Shown one piece after another: positions 31,775-44,610 of a stretch of 64,000 bases of DNA. Position 1 is the first letter of the stretch. Each line of letters opens with the position of its first letter. The notes under the pieces were generated by a model that worked only from the letters and a program-made list of their open reading frames with translations, was not told the origin of the DNA and searched no databases. The translations under genes and the position numbers were made by a program. Source of the DNA: Cyprinodon diabolis (taxonomy: Eukaryota > Chordata > Actinopteri > Cyprinodontiformes > Cyprinodontidae); the NCBI GenBank assembly GCA_030533445.1, contig CM060081.1, positions 3,607,815 through 3,671,814 of the forward strand. Direction: 5' to 3'.

Positions 31775-32389
31775 CAGGGGTGGATTTAGGACATTCGGGG
31801 CCCTAGGCAAACACAGACAGGGGGCCCTCTGAATTGAGAAGACAACACATAAAACAGACCATTATATAGATAGAGACATTTTAATAGAACATCCATTATC
31901 TGTTCTAGGTTGTGTCCCTCTCTTCTTGTCCCTTTTCTTCTTGTTTTCCTCTCTATGTTTTGTACTCAGCTGACTTTTCATGCTGTCTCTAAAGGAATGA
32001 AAGATTTTTTCCAAGCACTAAGCTCACTTAGCTGATTGCTCCTTCCTGTGTTTCCAAAAAGGCCAAAGTAAATAACCCAGTCCTTCTTTTCACTGTAGGC
32101 AAGCCATGATCTGCTTATCTGTTCTCCATTTTTCATATATTGTCGCCAAAGTCTCAAGTAGCAGAAAAAGTCGGCAATAGGCGTTTTTTTGAAAAAACAC
32201 TTAAGACACTTAAAATTATACGCGTTCTGATGGCATTTAAGTGAAAGGATTTTTATCAAAAACATAATTAATGTGCAGAAATAAGGAATAGTTGTATTAA
32301 CTATACATAAAAACAGAGCTTTATGGGGCCCCAGGAACTTGGGGCCCTAGGGAACTGCCTAGTATTGCCTAATGGTAAATCCCCTCCTG
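31775..32389 (-). mobile_element. short derivative of the hAT/ZMYM1-like element (inverted)
   Basis: Termini CAGGGGTGGATTTAGGAC and, inverted, CAGGAGGGGATTTACC. Its two halves match the right (60420-60606) and left (56820-56890) ends of the larger element, plus an internal block shared with 21310-21420. The flanking octamers do not match, so the exact ends or the target duplication are eroded. Confidence 0.7.
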
Positions 32390-33855
32390 CTCTTAGCGAA
32401 GGAAGAGCGGCTCTGTTTGTGTTTCTGAGGTTCCAACATGATGAAAAACCAGCTCCTAAACTGGGAACTTCTGGTTGGGTTGTGGGGACCAGTCTACCTG
32501 AAGTACAGCTCCTCTGGAGATGTCACATACCAAAAAATATGCTAAATAATTTCAAAAGGTTTAGCTTTATGTTGTTATTATATTATTATAATTATCCTTT
32601 GATCAACAGCCATAACAGAAATAATAAAAAAAAATTATTCTACTCTGTTAATGATGAGAAATCATCTTTAAAGGCCGGATAATCAGTTCCATGTGTTTTA
32701 GTAGTGACTGTTTTAACTTTTTTATTTTACAAGTCTTATTGTTTTTGGGTTATTATTGTTCTGATGTTCCTCCTGTTCATGTTTGTTTCAGGTCTTTCTG
32801 AGTCTCTTATGATTTTGCTGTGTGAATAAAAGCTTATATGAAGTTCAAACTACTTTCCAGGACTTCCTTGTGCTCTGTCCTCCTTCTGAGCGGTAGATTT
32901 ATTTAAGTCCACCGTCATTCCTCTGATTAATCACACAAACCTTTTTTGTTGCTTTTTTCTCTACAAGGGATGATTTCTGATGCGGTAGACCGTGACATTC
33001 TGCAGAACGGTTTGGCTGTAAATGCATTGAAAATCTACTGAGCTGCACTGCTGCAGTGATCTGTGCAGCGCCCCCAGGAGTCTGTCTGCAGAAATTCACT
33101 GCTGAACAAATACCAGCCGACTCTAAATGCAGCTGATATAAATGTCCTGTTGCGTAGAGGCAAACGTTAGTAAGTTAAACTGATATCTATATAACTCAAT
33201 TTGTAAGAAATCTAGGACAGATTTCCCTCTCTGGTATCAGCGCCCCCTATTGGCTCTCCATCTTTGATGAAACCTGTGATTCTAAATTCTAATACAGATG
33301 AAGCCTAAAGCTGACAGTAATTTGTGAAATCTTGTTAAAGTAAATTATAAATGCATAACAGGAAATTGGAACAAGGGATGAGTTACGGCCTTCTCTGTCA
33401 GAGGATGCCCTCATTAGTAAGAGATTTAGAAATATGCTGCAAAAATCATCTAAAAGTCTAAGAAAGGCTTTCAAACCAAATCACGGATTTTTCCCCGAAC
33501 TATAAGATAATTCACATGATGATGTGCTTTGAGCTTGTTTTTTTTCCTTGTCTTAAACACAGATCATTTAATTCCATCAGTCAATTGTCTTCCTTACCTG
33601 CTCAGATCAATGGAAAATACACTCATTTCAAGAAAAATTTACTTTTATTCCAATTTTTGCAGTGTTTGTTTTCAGTACAGGGCCCCTGTCTAGAACCGCC
33701 CATGCTCATAATCTCCCAGCTCAGTGTTGCAAGGTGCGGCTAAAGGTAAGCCTCTCTTTTAGCCATGTGTAAAAAACAAACAAAAAAAGCAAAACAACAG
33801 AGTAGGACCTGTTAACTTAGAGAGCAGCAATGTCCAGGGTTTGAATCCGGGCCAG
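32390..33855. other. intergenic, unclassified
   Basis: AT-rich with short direct repeats; ends with a TTTTTGCAGTG motif (33653-33663) that may be a MITE terminus. No gene recognised. Confidence 0.35.
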
Positions 33856-35170
33856 TCAGATTGGTTCAAACTTTTCTATGTAAGAAAAACCAGCTGATTG
33901 CATCGACTCATAGACTCAAAAAAAAATCCCTCACACTAAGCATGCTTGTAGAGACAGCGGAGAGGAAAAATCCCTTTGAACAGGAAGAAACCTCCAGCAG
34001 AACCAGGCTCAGTGTGAGCTGACTGGGGTTCAAGGAGACAGAAGCGGACAAAAAAAATATATTCAAAATGTAACTGTAGATCAGCGCCACAGCCCTGTCC
34101 AGGAAACACACAGCCAGGATGACGAGTTCAGAGTCAGCTCCCTCATCAGAGGAGGACATTTTGAACGTTCAGTCAGTCACAGTCAGAGAAACAGGATTAC
34201 ACGGAAAAACAGGCCGAACTCCAACATCTAGAAACAAAGGTGTTGATGGCAGCAGCACAGCTGATATTTCTCTCCAGGATGGAGTCACAGCCAACAGTAG
34301 ATTAGAGATTGAAGTAACAAATATTGCAGAATGCAAAAATAGTAATGAAATGATGATTAAGGGGTCACTATGTCCTCCATCAATCTAAGCCTATAGCAGA
34401 ACAAATGCAGATAATAGCTCAGCATAACCTAAGTATTTTAGATGAGGTATAAGAAAGGTAGCGCCGAAAAGTGGCAAAGGTAGAGCCAAGGAGAAACACC
34501 TGATCAGGCTGTTAATACTCTACCTCCACCTACCTCTCTACTTACCCAACGACTAAGCACACATCACTGTTTTTAACTAGAAGCTTTATCAAAAAGGAAA
34601 GTTTTAAGCCTAGCCTTAAAAGTAGACAGGGTGTCTGCCTCACGGACTAAAACTGGTAGTTGGTTCCACAGGAGAGGAGCCTGATAACTAAAAGATCTGC
34701 CTCCCATTCTACTTTTAGAAATTCTAGGAACCACTAGTAAACCTGCAGATTGAGAGCGAAGTGCTCTGTTAGGAACATAAGGAACAATCAGATCTCTGAT
34801 ATAAGATGGAGCTTGGCCATTTAAGGCTTTATATGTGAGAAGGAGGATTTTAAATTCTATTCTTGATTTAACAGGAAGCCAATGAAGAGAAGCCAGGATA
34901 GGAGAGATATGATCTCTCTTTTTCATCAGAACTCTGGCTGCAGCATTTTGGATCAGCTGAAGGCTTTTAACTACAGTTTGTGGACTTCCTGATAGTAAAG
35001 AATTACAATAGTCCAGCCTTGAAGTAACAAATGCATGGACTAGTTTCTCAGCATCACCCCTGGACAGGATACTTCTCATTCTTGCAATATTACGCAGATG
35101 AAAGAAGGAAATTCTAGAAACCTTTTTGAAGTGACATTTAGACGGATAGAATCCTGCGGTGGTCCATCCT
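33856..35170 (-). mobile_element. L2-like LINE 3' end with ORF2 C-terminal 180 residues
   Basis: The longest coding remnant of the main family here: the minus-strand frame is open from 35223 to 34573 with ISFFHLRNIARMRSILSRGD, LVHAFVTSRLDYCNSLLSG, LIQNAAARVLMKKRDHISP and the terminal TFLFDKASS. The 3' UTR follows but is interrupted near 34430-34560 by about 130 unrelated bases, and the last 50 bases of the tail are missing. Confidence 0.88.
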
Positions 35171-36954
35171 GGTGTTTGGGTACCACTGACTTGCATGTTG
35201 CAGCACATCTGATGGGAGGACATCCTCTGCAGCCACCTAGTGCTGCATGGTCAGCCATCAGATAGAACCTGCCGCACGTTCAGCCTATAAACCCTCAGCA
35301 ATGCTTCCAACACTTCGCTGAATCTCTGTTGTACAGAATGAAGGCGGTTAGTGAGCTTTCTGAAGGGTTTTCCAGGCTGCTAATGGAATCTGCTGAATTT
35401 ACTCTCCATGCTTTTATGACCCATGGCAACACTTAGACCTCGACTTCCTCCAGAAGCTCTATTTATTTTGGTGTTTTTCTACTCATGATCCTTGTGTTTA
35501 TATACTTATCACTAATGGTCGGCGCGTCTATCAGTACCGCCCTCTTTTCTGTTTAACCATAACCTGTTTATCAGTCTGAAGGTCCTGCAGGATCTATGTT
35601 TGGAAATGCATTCTTGTTTGATGGGTTTGTGATAAATGCTTTAGTCTGACATTTCCTGTTCTTTCTCCTAAAAGTCAACCACATAATCTATACCTTAGAA
35701 AAAAAAACATATTAGGCTCCATGATCAGAGAGAGGAGGGTGGACACCACACAAAAATTCTGCATAGAGAGAATAAAAAAATTCGGCTTCATTAAGAAGAC
35801 GACTCACACAGGAACTAAGAGTTTCTGCAGCAGACTCAGGTCCACGGGCAGCAACACGTGTCCACTGGCTTCTGACTCCTGCATGATCACATGAAGCTGA
35901 GGAAGGAGAAATAATGGCTCAGAGACATCATGGGATCGTCTGGAAAAATGATTTTCCTCTGTAAACTAAGAGCATTGCTCTAAAAGGCAGACTAAGAAAC
36001 ACACTCATGATTCTTTAGTTTCTTTCAGTCATAAGTTGAACTGCCCTGTTTCATGTTTGATTTAAAAAAAAGTTTATTCAGTGTTACAGTTGGTTGAAAA
36101 TACCATCAGGGAAGTGACTCATGCAACTAGATATTACACCATGTAACAGACTGTAGCAGTTCTGAAGAAATATTACTGATAAAAGAAACATCTGTCTGAT
36201 TGATGATTATTGACCAAGATTATTGAAAACTGTAAAATAATAAATACAGGTTGTCTTTGCACTGAGGAGATATAGCCGGTCAGCCTGACTTCCACATTAA
36301 AATGAAATAATTGCACATATATAAAACTAAATAAACTCAACGTTGAAAGCAGGTCAACCAATCAACCTGGCAGCAAAGGGGGCCTCTGCCGCCCTCTGCT
36401 GGACATCAGCATCATTGACGGACATCATTTTGTCAGAGTTTTGACTTTTAGACATAAACTAACTTGGGAAACTTTAGACAATTAAAGTTTTTTTTTTATC
36501 CTTTACGATACGTAAACATCAGCTAGTGATTCTTAAGCTTACACATTTTGGAAAATATTGCTTAATTGGGAGTAAGAGCCTGAGGTATGCCTCCCTCTGT
36601 TTTATCTGTGGGCTGGAGTTGCCCTCAAACATCTATGAATACCACAGCCTCTGATTTGGTCATTTCTAATTGCCAAGTGAAGAACATCTAAACCACTTTC
36701 ATGACTTTTCTTGTTCACTATTGATCTTCAGTAGAGCTTTTAAAAACCTGTTTAAGAAATAAAGCCTCTCTGAGCTAGGTTAAGCAGGGTGGAGATGGAT
36801 GATGACGCAACAAGTTCTCAACAATACTCATTTTCAGAATGCAAAATGATCAGCCCGCTCCAGCTCACCTCTTATTGTTTTCCAATTAAAAACTTTGAGA
36901 AGCTTTTAGGGAAACTGATGCAGATCGCTACATATTCAGGTCACATGTTGGGAA
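35171..36954. other. intergenic, unclassified
   Basis: Apart from the exon-like segment at 35808-35896, I see no gene or repeat family. Confidence 0.35.
35808..35896 (-). CDS. exon-like segment of unknown gene
   Basis: An 89-nt minus-strand open segment flanked by a strong acceptor (TTTCTCCTTCCTCAG) and a donor-like GTGAGT. It encodes LHVIMQESEASGHVLLPV plus 11 more residues, with codon choice biased to CTG, GTG, CAG and GAG as in real genes. If the donor is not used, the frame ends at TGA four bases later, so it could be a last exon. I do not recognise the protein and found no partner exon; it may be chance. Confidence 0.3.
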
Positions 36955-37080
36955 CAGGGGCGGATTTAGTAAATTTGGGGCCCTAGGCAAAGACAGGCAG
37001 GGGCCCTCTGAATTAAGAAGACAACACATAAAACAGACCCATTATACAGATACAGAAATTTTAATAGAATACACATACAT
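36955..37080 (-). mobile_element. hAT/ZMYM1-like element end (inverted fragment)
   Basis: Starts CAGGGGCGGATTTAGTAAAT and closely follows 31775-31900 (gaagacaacacataaaacag), then breaks off at a TATG/TACA microsatellite (37075-37130). Confidence 0.7.
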
Positions 37081-37149
37081 TTAGTATATATGTATATCTA
37101 TTATATACATACATACATACATATATACACACTAATAGTTCTACCAATT

Positions 37150-38930
37150 GGGATCATATATGTATATTGTAAAGATAATTGGTCCTCGCACTGATCCCTG
37201 TGGTACTCTACAGGTAACCCTGGACATGAGGAAGATTTATCATTAACGATTTAAACCAGTCTAGTGCTGTTCCTTTAATTCCAACAAAATATTCAAATCT
37301 TTCTAAAAGAATTTTATGATCAACTGGATCAAATGCAGCACTGAGATCCAACAGGACAATTACAGATACAACTCCATTATCTGAGGCCATGACTTTCACC
37401 AAAGCTGTTTCAGTGCTAGGATGAGCTCTAAAATCAGATTTAAACTCTTCTTTTGTTCTTTATGGTGTAAGTGATCACAGACTTGTTTGGCAACTACTTT
37501 CTCAAGAATTTTAGATCAGAAAGATACATTTATCTCTATAATTGACCAAGTAATTTGGAACAAGAGATTGTTTTCCTAAGTAAAGGTTTAATACAGTTAC
37601 CTTAAAAGCCTGAGGTACAAATCCCTGTAATAGGGATAGATTCATCACATGTAAAATGGAGATGGAAATCAGAGGTAATGCTTCCTTAACATACAAGTTG
37701 AAAGCTTAGATGAAGACAATAGTTTTGCTGACTCTGAAAGCTCAACTTGATTAAAACAGTTCAAACCTGGTTCAGATTCTATAGTTACCTCATATGCTGC
37801 CTCACCTTTCAGAGATAAAACAATCATATTTAAAGAGGCGCCAATGATCTTATTTTTAATAAAATCAATCTTTTTTAAAGCTACAGAATGTAATTTTCAG
37901 CGACATCTAACGTCCAGACTGCAGACCGCAGCAACATGAACATCTCCCCCCGCACCGCTTCTCCCCCCCAACAGTACGGCGAGCGTTACGGGACAAAATG
38001 TCTTCCACGACGTCCGCATCACCTACCTTCTCAAGTGATGAGGTTTGTTTACATAGATAATTTTACAGATAGTATTTCATTAGTCTGTGTAGGGTATAGA
38101 TTTCAGTACCGTCTCAGTTCATCTCTCTCAACTTGCCGTAGTTACTTTCGAGCGTAATGGGCGATCTCGCAATCGCTAGTTTGTTGGCTCTGCGCCGCCG
38201 TAGCGCAAAGATGTCTGCCTCCATGGCTGAGAGACCCGCTCCTATGTAATTATAAATAACGAATTCTAAGGCAACGCAAATATTAAGCTTAAGAGGCTGA
38301 GCTCGTAGATGATGATAAATAACATAGTTATGTATAATGTATTACATTTCTGACTGTATATCCCTGTAATTATTATACACTGTAGCTTTAAAAAGCATCC
38401 CATAAAATCATTACTGATAAGAGCAGGGGGGATGGACGGTTCAACAGAGCTATGGCTCTGGGTGCATTTGGCAACTGGATTAAAAATAAAGCTAGGATTA
38501 TTGTTATTCCCCTGCTGCTCTTGCTTTACAAATGGTTATTTTATACATTTTTCCAGACTAGGTAGGATTCCTGTAGGCATGTAGAACGCCATTTTCCCTC
38601 CAATTTCCTAGTTGCTTCAATTGTACAGTTCTTTGAAGCAAAGCCTTTTTAAAATATATAACTGCACTATCTGATAATGATCTGCTAAAGTGAAGCCTTC
38701 TGTGGAGGACATCTCTGTTAAAGTAATTTTGAAGGTTATTAAAAATGGTCAGAGGACAGGGTTGTGAGGAAATACTGTTATTTCTTCAAAATAACAGGGC
38801 TCATTTTTATTCACATACAGTAATCCTATTGCTGCAGCCAAGTGTCTGTAAGGCAACCTAAATCAATGGGATTATCACAAATCAAGTAATTACCTAACAG
38901 ACTTTTTGAAAAAAGAGATCTTACACTGCA
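37150..38930 (-). mobile_element. L2-like LINE internal fragment (reverse transcriptase N-terminal part)
   Basis: Minus-strand remnants of the ORF2 linker and reverse transcriptase: SIPPALISNDFMG (about 38440), then QGFVPQAFKVTVLNLYLGKQS, FRAHPSTETALVKV, LLDLSAAFDPVDHKILLERF and FVGIKGTALDWFKS. Broken by frameshifts and stops and split by a MITE at 37873-38394. The catalytic box region is absent. Confidence 0.8.
37873..38394. mobile_element. MITE nested in the L2 fragment
   Basis: Inverted ends tttttaaagctacag and ctgtagctttaaaaa. About 520 bp, non-coding. The L2 reading frame resumes on both sides, which shows that this is an insertion. Confidence 0.75.
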
Positions 38931-41429
38931 AAAAATGTTAATCTAGGTTTTTTTTTTAAATAAGTAAATTGAGAAGGTAAGTGTAACTTGCGAATAGAAT
39001 GAGACAATTTACATTTAAAAGAAAAAAACTGCAGTCTCCTACTTCTGGTAGGAAAAAATGTTAATTGCATTGGCAGATCATCTTATTTTCCTATTCAAAT
39101 TTAATGTAAATTATTTTAAGAAAATTGTATTAATTTTCAGAACAAGTAAAGTGAGAAACAGAAGTATAATTTGTTTATAGAACAGTGCAGGAACCTGGAA
39201 GACCACTTAACGACTCATCCAAATGTTTTGCTTGCCTATGTTAAGGGTAGTGCTTATTGTAAATAGTAAAAACATTTAGATCAATGATGGCTTGCATGGG
39301 AATTTCACTTCTGGTTGTCTTAACAAACCCAATGGCATTTGTTTTGTTTTGTTTTTTTTTTTTATCTATTTTCCTTAAAAGAATCAAACAGTTACTTGAT
39401 TAATTATTTTGAACTGTTTTTACTCTGGTTTTATTTTCTTCTGATATTAAAAGCAGTTTGAACATCAGGAAGGAGGTGCTCCATGTCCAATGGCAGAGCT
39501 CTTCCTCTGTGTTGTAGGTCGAAGGCCTGGGCGTATGCAGCAGGCTGAGAAGGATGATTGAGCTGGATGTGAGTCAATTCAGAGGGCTGAGTGACCAGGT
39601 GTCAGCCAGGTGTGGTCATCCTTGGTGCATCTTTTGATTTATCACACCCTCTCTTCGAAGACGGGAGTAGCTGAATCATTGGGTTGAGTACTTGCTCTCC
39701 CAGGGGTGAAGCGTCTATTTATTGCAGCCTGTTCTGATGCCAGAATTTGACTAAAGTTTAAGAAAGGAAGCAGGAGCCACAGTGTTTGGGAGAAAAACAA
39801 TCCAGGATCCAGGGCTCGGTAATAGGTCCTTTATTTGGACTTATCAGGTGACAAAACAATGCAGTAGTTATTATTAAATTTTTCAATTTGCTGATTGATA
39901 AGAAAAACAGGAGAAGCAGTACACTAGGATCGTTAGAGGTATCTTTAGGGGCCTCAGAGCTGCGCCATGACATAATTGGCCAAAGAATCTGGCATCCGGA
40001 GGACGCGGCCACCGAATTCGAACTCAGCAAAAAGTGTTAGGTTCTGTAGATTTGTGTGGCTCCAGTGCTCCTAATCCTAGACCTATTGGTGCTTGTTAAC
40101 TGAGACAACTGCAGGCGTCAAGAAGGAGCAGCTTTCCTGAGGCAGACGGCAGATGGCTAACACTCTCCAAGTGGTCCTGGTTCTCCCTGAACAATGTGTA
40201 TCTTCTCCTGGTAAAGTCTGATGTCCCATTCGTCGTCTCCTGACTGCTCTTCAATCACTGTTCCTGCAAATCTCAGCCTTTCCCTATCAGCCAGAACTCT
40301 GCTCCAGGATGAGAAGCTGGTCCTGGCTCCCCGTCAGCCTACCTATGCGTTACATGTCCTAGCTGGGGTTTCTATGGGTTAAATGCAAGTTTAATGCTTT
40401 GTGACACCGACTTATGGTTGCTGTGGCCAATAGGGAAAGAATAACTGAAACAGAGTTAATTTTACCAATCTTCATTGTATAAAGATAAAATGCAAATGCG
40501 ACTATTTAAAATTTAACAGGAATGCAAACATACAGGAATTGGCAAGAACATATTTTGGAGAAAAAAAACATATTTTGAAGCAATTACTTATAAGGTAGCT
40601 ATATTAACTAAACTGTAACATTTCTTCTTAGTTTTTCTGTTTAAAAATCTATATGACAATTATGATAATTAGTCACTGCCACTTAAAAATAGCACTTGGT
40701 AAATTACAGTCAATTACTAGAAAAACATGATTTTTTTTTACCATTTCTTTCATTTTTATGATTCTTCAGATTTCTCTATTGAGCTAAAAAAAAGAAAAGA
40801 AAAACAGCAACAGACAAATGGATATAAAACATGCTGACTCTATTAATTCATTTAGGCTTTCATACAGAAGCTCATGTCACGCTCTCATCTGGGAGTCTGC
40901 TTGGAGAGGAAGCTGGCGTTTGTTGTTAGTCGCTTCTCCAACATTATTTTAAACATCGTTGTTTTGAGTTTTACCGTTATACAGAGATTTACAATCTGAT
41001 ATTTTGAGTTACGGCTTGATACAAAGCCGGTGGCTTTACTCACCAACTGATATCAACCTCCAACCTCAACGGATTGTTGATCACTTCCCACTGTCAGTGC
41101 TATACACCAACCTTGTTTGGCTAAGGCTATCTCTCGGCTAACACTTTCTTCGACCGGCATGATGCTCACGTACTTTGTCCCACACCTGCTGGCTCTCAAC
41201 AACCGCTGCATTCCTACGTGCATCACAGCCATCAAAGAACTTGGACTTCAGTGTCGTCCACGTTACATCCACAGAAGTTCCCGTTGAAAGTTTGTTTACC
41301 ATCAGCCTGGCCAGCCCACAACTAACATTCCATCTATCTGGACGGCGGTCGCACGTCTCCCGCGTCATCAAAGTAGTGTCGCTCTCAGTGCTAAGAATAC
41401 GGGAAATATTGCATAGGAAAACAATGCAA
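38931..41429. other. intergenic, unclassified; possible degenerate LTR-like sequence
   Basis: 38934 begins actgcaaaaaatg, a possible MITE end. 39700-40400 is a mid-GC stretch with an inverted AATAAAGG-type signal (39828) reminiscent of an LTR in minus orientation, but no partner LTR is seen. 40870-41430 may be decayed LINE endonuclease sequence. Confidence 0.3.
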
Positions 41430-43290
41430 TGTCTTGCCACAGCAAGCTGACTGGAAAACGTGTAGTGGATTCATCAAAGCATCAACACTTAAAATCTAAC
41501 TTTTTAATACAGAATCCTTTACAAAAAAAGCATCCTTCCTACATGACCACATCACGGGAAAAGCTGGCCCGAGTCCTTGAGCGGCGTTTCAAGGCATCAG
41601 GACTTTATGTTCATAGGCAGGCCTACCGTGAACATCAGAAGTCCTATGCAAGATCCTTGAGAGACGCACGTTTACAGTTCTATTCTAACATTATCAACAA
41701 CAGCCCTGGAAACTCCAAGCAACTTTTCTCAACCCTAAATTACATACTCAAACCGAAAACTCACTCTCAAACAGAAGAAACAGAAGAAAGGTGCAAAAAC
41801 GTTATCACTTTTTCGGCAATACCATCTGCTTCCCACTACCCAGTTATATCACACTGTCTGTCCCGACTGCTGACCACCACCTGGGATGTCCCAAACTTTC
41901 TAATGTTTTTCGGTCATCTAACAGCGAGAACATTGAGGACATCATCAAAAGGATGACACCTTCTACCTCTCCCCTGGACAATCTCCATACCATAAGTCCT
42001 ATTATCACAGAGGTATCATCAGGCCAAATCTCAAAAAACCCACCCTTGACCCAGAAGTCTTTGCCAACTACAGGCCTATCTCCAATCTTCCATTCCTTTC
42101 AAAGAGGCTGGAAAAAGTAGTTTCCGCTCATCTTCACAACCATCTAAAACAAAATTACCTGTTTGAAAAAATTCAGTCAGGTTTCCGCAAGGGCTACAGC
42201 ATGGAACAGCCCTGGTCAGGATCACAAATGACCTGCTGATGACAGCAGATGCTGGCTCCCCATCTATTTTTGTCCTCCTGGACATGACTGCAGAATTCAA
42301 CACTGTGGATCACAACATCCTCCTCCATCGCGAAGGTCCATTATCGGAGTCTCTGAGTCTGTCTATGACTGGTTTTCATCATACCTCACTGGAAGAACCG
42401 AGCATGTCACCTTTGGAAAGGCTAAATCCCTGGCTAACAACGTCACCTGTGGTGTCCCTCACGGCTCAGTGCTCAGTCCCACCTTGTTTAATCTTTACAC
42501 GCTCCCTCTTGGCTATGTCCTCACCCAGCATGGGGTTTCATTCCATTGCTATGTTGATGACACTCAGCTCTACCTCAGGACAAACCCAAAATCCTCTGCT
42601 CCCACACTCACTGCTGCAGATGCAGAAAAGCTTGTCCATGCTTCTGTCTCCTCCAGGCTGGACTACTGCAATGCGCTCCTCATCAGGATGCCTGAGAAAA
42701 GCCTTAAGAGGCTGCAATACATACAAAACAGCGCTGCTCGGATCCTGATGAGGGTGCCATATGGCCATATCACCCGCTATCTCAAATCACTTCACTGGCT
42801 TCCTGTTGCACTCCGAATTGAGTACAAGGTCTCCCTCCTTACCCACCAGTGCATCCATGGTGATGCCCCACCATACCTTAAGGAACTTCTCACCCCACAT
42901 ACCTCAACACGTAAGCTCTGATCTACTGCAACATATCTGCTGAACCCACCAAGGACAAAGCTTCGTACAATGTGAGATCTGGCTTTCTTTTCAGCCGCTC
43001 CCAGGCTCTGGAATGTTTTCCCTGGCCACCTGAGGGCCCCACAGACTGTGGATGCTTTTAAACATGGCTTTAAAACCCACCTTTTTAGGCGAGCTTTTAA
43101 TTGAACTCTTCCCTCTTTTTTTGTTGTCTTTGATTATTTTTCTTTTAGTTTTTATTTCTCATGCCCCCCATGTATTTTTATTTAGCACTTACCTGTTTTG
43201 CTATGTAGCACTTTGGGATTTGTTTAAATATAGAGTGCATTACAAGTCCAAAGTATTAATATTTTTATTATTAAATGTTTATTAGTCAAA
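41430..43290 (+). mobile_element. second LINE (L2 clade), degenerate
   Basis: Plus-strand ORF2 remnants in several frames: YMTTSREKLARVLERRFKAS (41540), NYRPISNLPF-type motif near 42070, LDMTAEFNTVDHNILL (42281), the catalytic CYVDDTQLYL (42550) and the C-terminal LDYCNALLIRMPEKSLKRLQ, ILMRVPYG and SLHWLPVALRIEYK. About 90 residues between the catalytic box and AEKLVHA are deleted. The tail is a short ATT-type repeat (43255-43275). A subfamily distinct from the other L2 copies here. Confidence 0.85.
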
Positions 43291-43327
43291 CCTCATTTCT
43301 CTTCTCTTTCTACACCCAGCTCGGCAG

Positions 43328-44602
43328 CAGTGATGGGACTAACGGCGTTGAAAGTAACGGCGTTACTAACGCCGTTACCTTGTTTTAGTAACGAGTAATC
43401 TAACTAATTACTTTGACTGTAACTATAACGCAGTTACCATTGCAGACACCCCGTTACTGCGCGTTACTCAGGTCGCACAATGAACCTTTTTTCATGATAG
43501 GACTCGTGCGCAGCTGTGTGAAGCTGACACCCCACCCACGTCAAAAAACTCTGCAAATAGACTGAATGGTTAGTGCAACGTTAGTGCAGATTTGTGCAGA
43601 AAAAATATTGTTTGTGCTACTTTTGTTTAAGAGATATTAAAGAGATATTAAAGATTAGGTCATCCAGAGGTCATCCAGAGGTGCGCGCCTTGTCATGAGA
43701 GAGGGGAGGATGGCTGATTTATAGTGAGATTCCATCTGTCAGTTGGGTAGGTGGGTGTTTCTGCTGGCGGGTGTTAACGTACAGCACACACAGAGAGATG
43801 GAGAGTGAGGATGACTCCAGCAGCAAAACAGCGTTTTCCTGATGGAAATACCGGTGTTACGTCGAGCTGCGTTTCCCCATCAGATACGGTTTCCCCTGCA
43901 TCTCCGCACAGCGCAGGCGGCAAGAGTCACCGCGCAAGCGACAGGAAACGCGCATGCTCGCTAAAGGCGCGCAACAGTCGCCCTGTGCTCGCGCCACAGG
44001 AGAACTATGGAGAGCGTGAACGATGAAATGATAGCCTATATGGAGAAAGGGACAAATCTGGATGAATGGATGGATGGATGGATGGATACTCTGCCTTTTC
44101 AACCTACTGTATTTTTTATTTTAAACATTATTTGATGGCCTTTGTGGCAGGGATGGAGATCCATATTTTATGTCACACACAGAGTATAGATCTAGATAGA
44201 TAGATGTTGCAGTATCTATAACAACCCAAACACACAGGATTTCAGAATTACACATCCCCAGTTATTAATTTCACCAGATCTGAATGCCCTGTTAAAAACT
44301 TCACATGGCGTTCCCCCCTGATGTCATTTATGTTGAGTTGCAATAAATGCTAAACTCTCTGCAGGTTCTTGTCTTTGTCGTCCGCTCTATTCAGCTGGCT
44401 TTTGAATCACACCGCAAGAAGGTGGGGGCTGGGTGGTGAGGGGTACGGGGGCGAGAAACGCAAAAGTAACGCAATAGTTACTTTTACTAGTAACTAGTTA
44501 CTTTTATTGTGGAGTAATTCAGTTAGTAACTCAGTTACTTTTTGGGAGAAGTAACTAGTAACTATAACTAATTACTTTTTCAAAGTAACGTGCCCAACAC
44601 TG
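43328..44602. mobile_element. hAT-type element with perfect target duplication
   Basis: 1275 bp flanked by the identical octamer CTCGGCAG (43320-43327 and 44603-44610). Ends CAGTGATGGGACTAACGG and, inverted, CAGTGTTGGGCACGTTAC. The subterminal regions are packed with GTAACTAGTAAC-type motifs. The middle contains a GGAT microsatellite (44063-44092) and a possible transposase start (MESEDDSSSKTAFS at about 43799) that hits a stop at once. Non-autonomous. Confidence 0.93.
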
Positions 44603-44610
44603 CTCGGCAG

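Noticed and set aside
41138..41440. A 100-residue minus-strand open frame next to the second LINE
   Set aside because: No recognisable domain; it lies where decayed LINE sequence on the plus strand is more likely.
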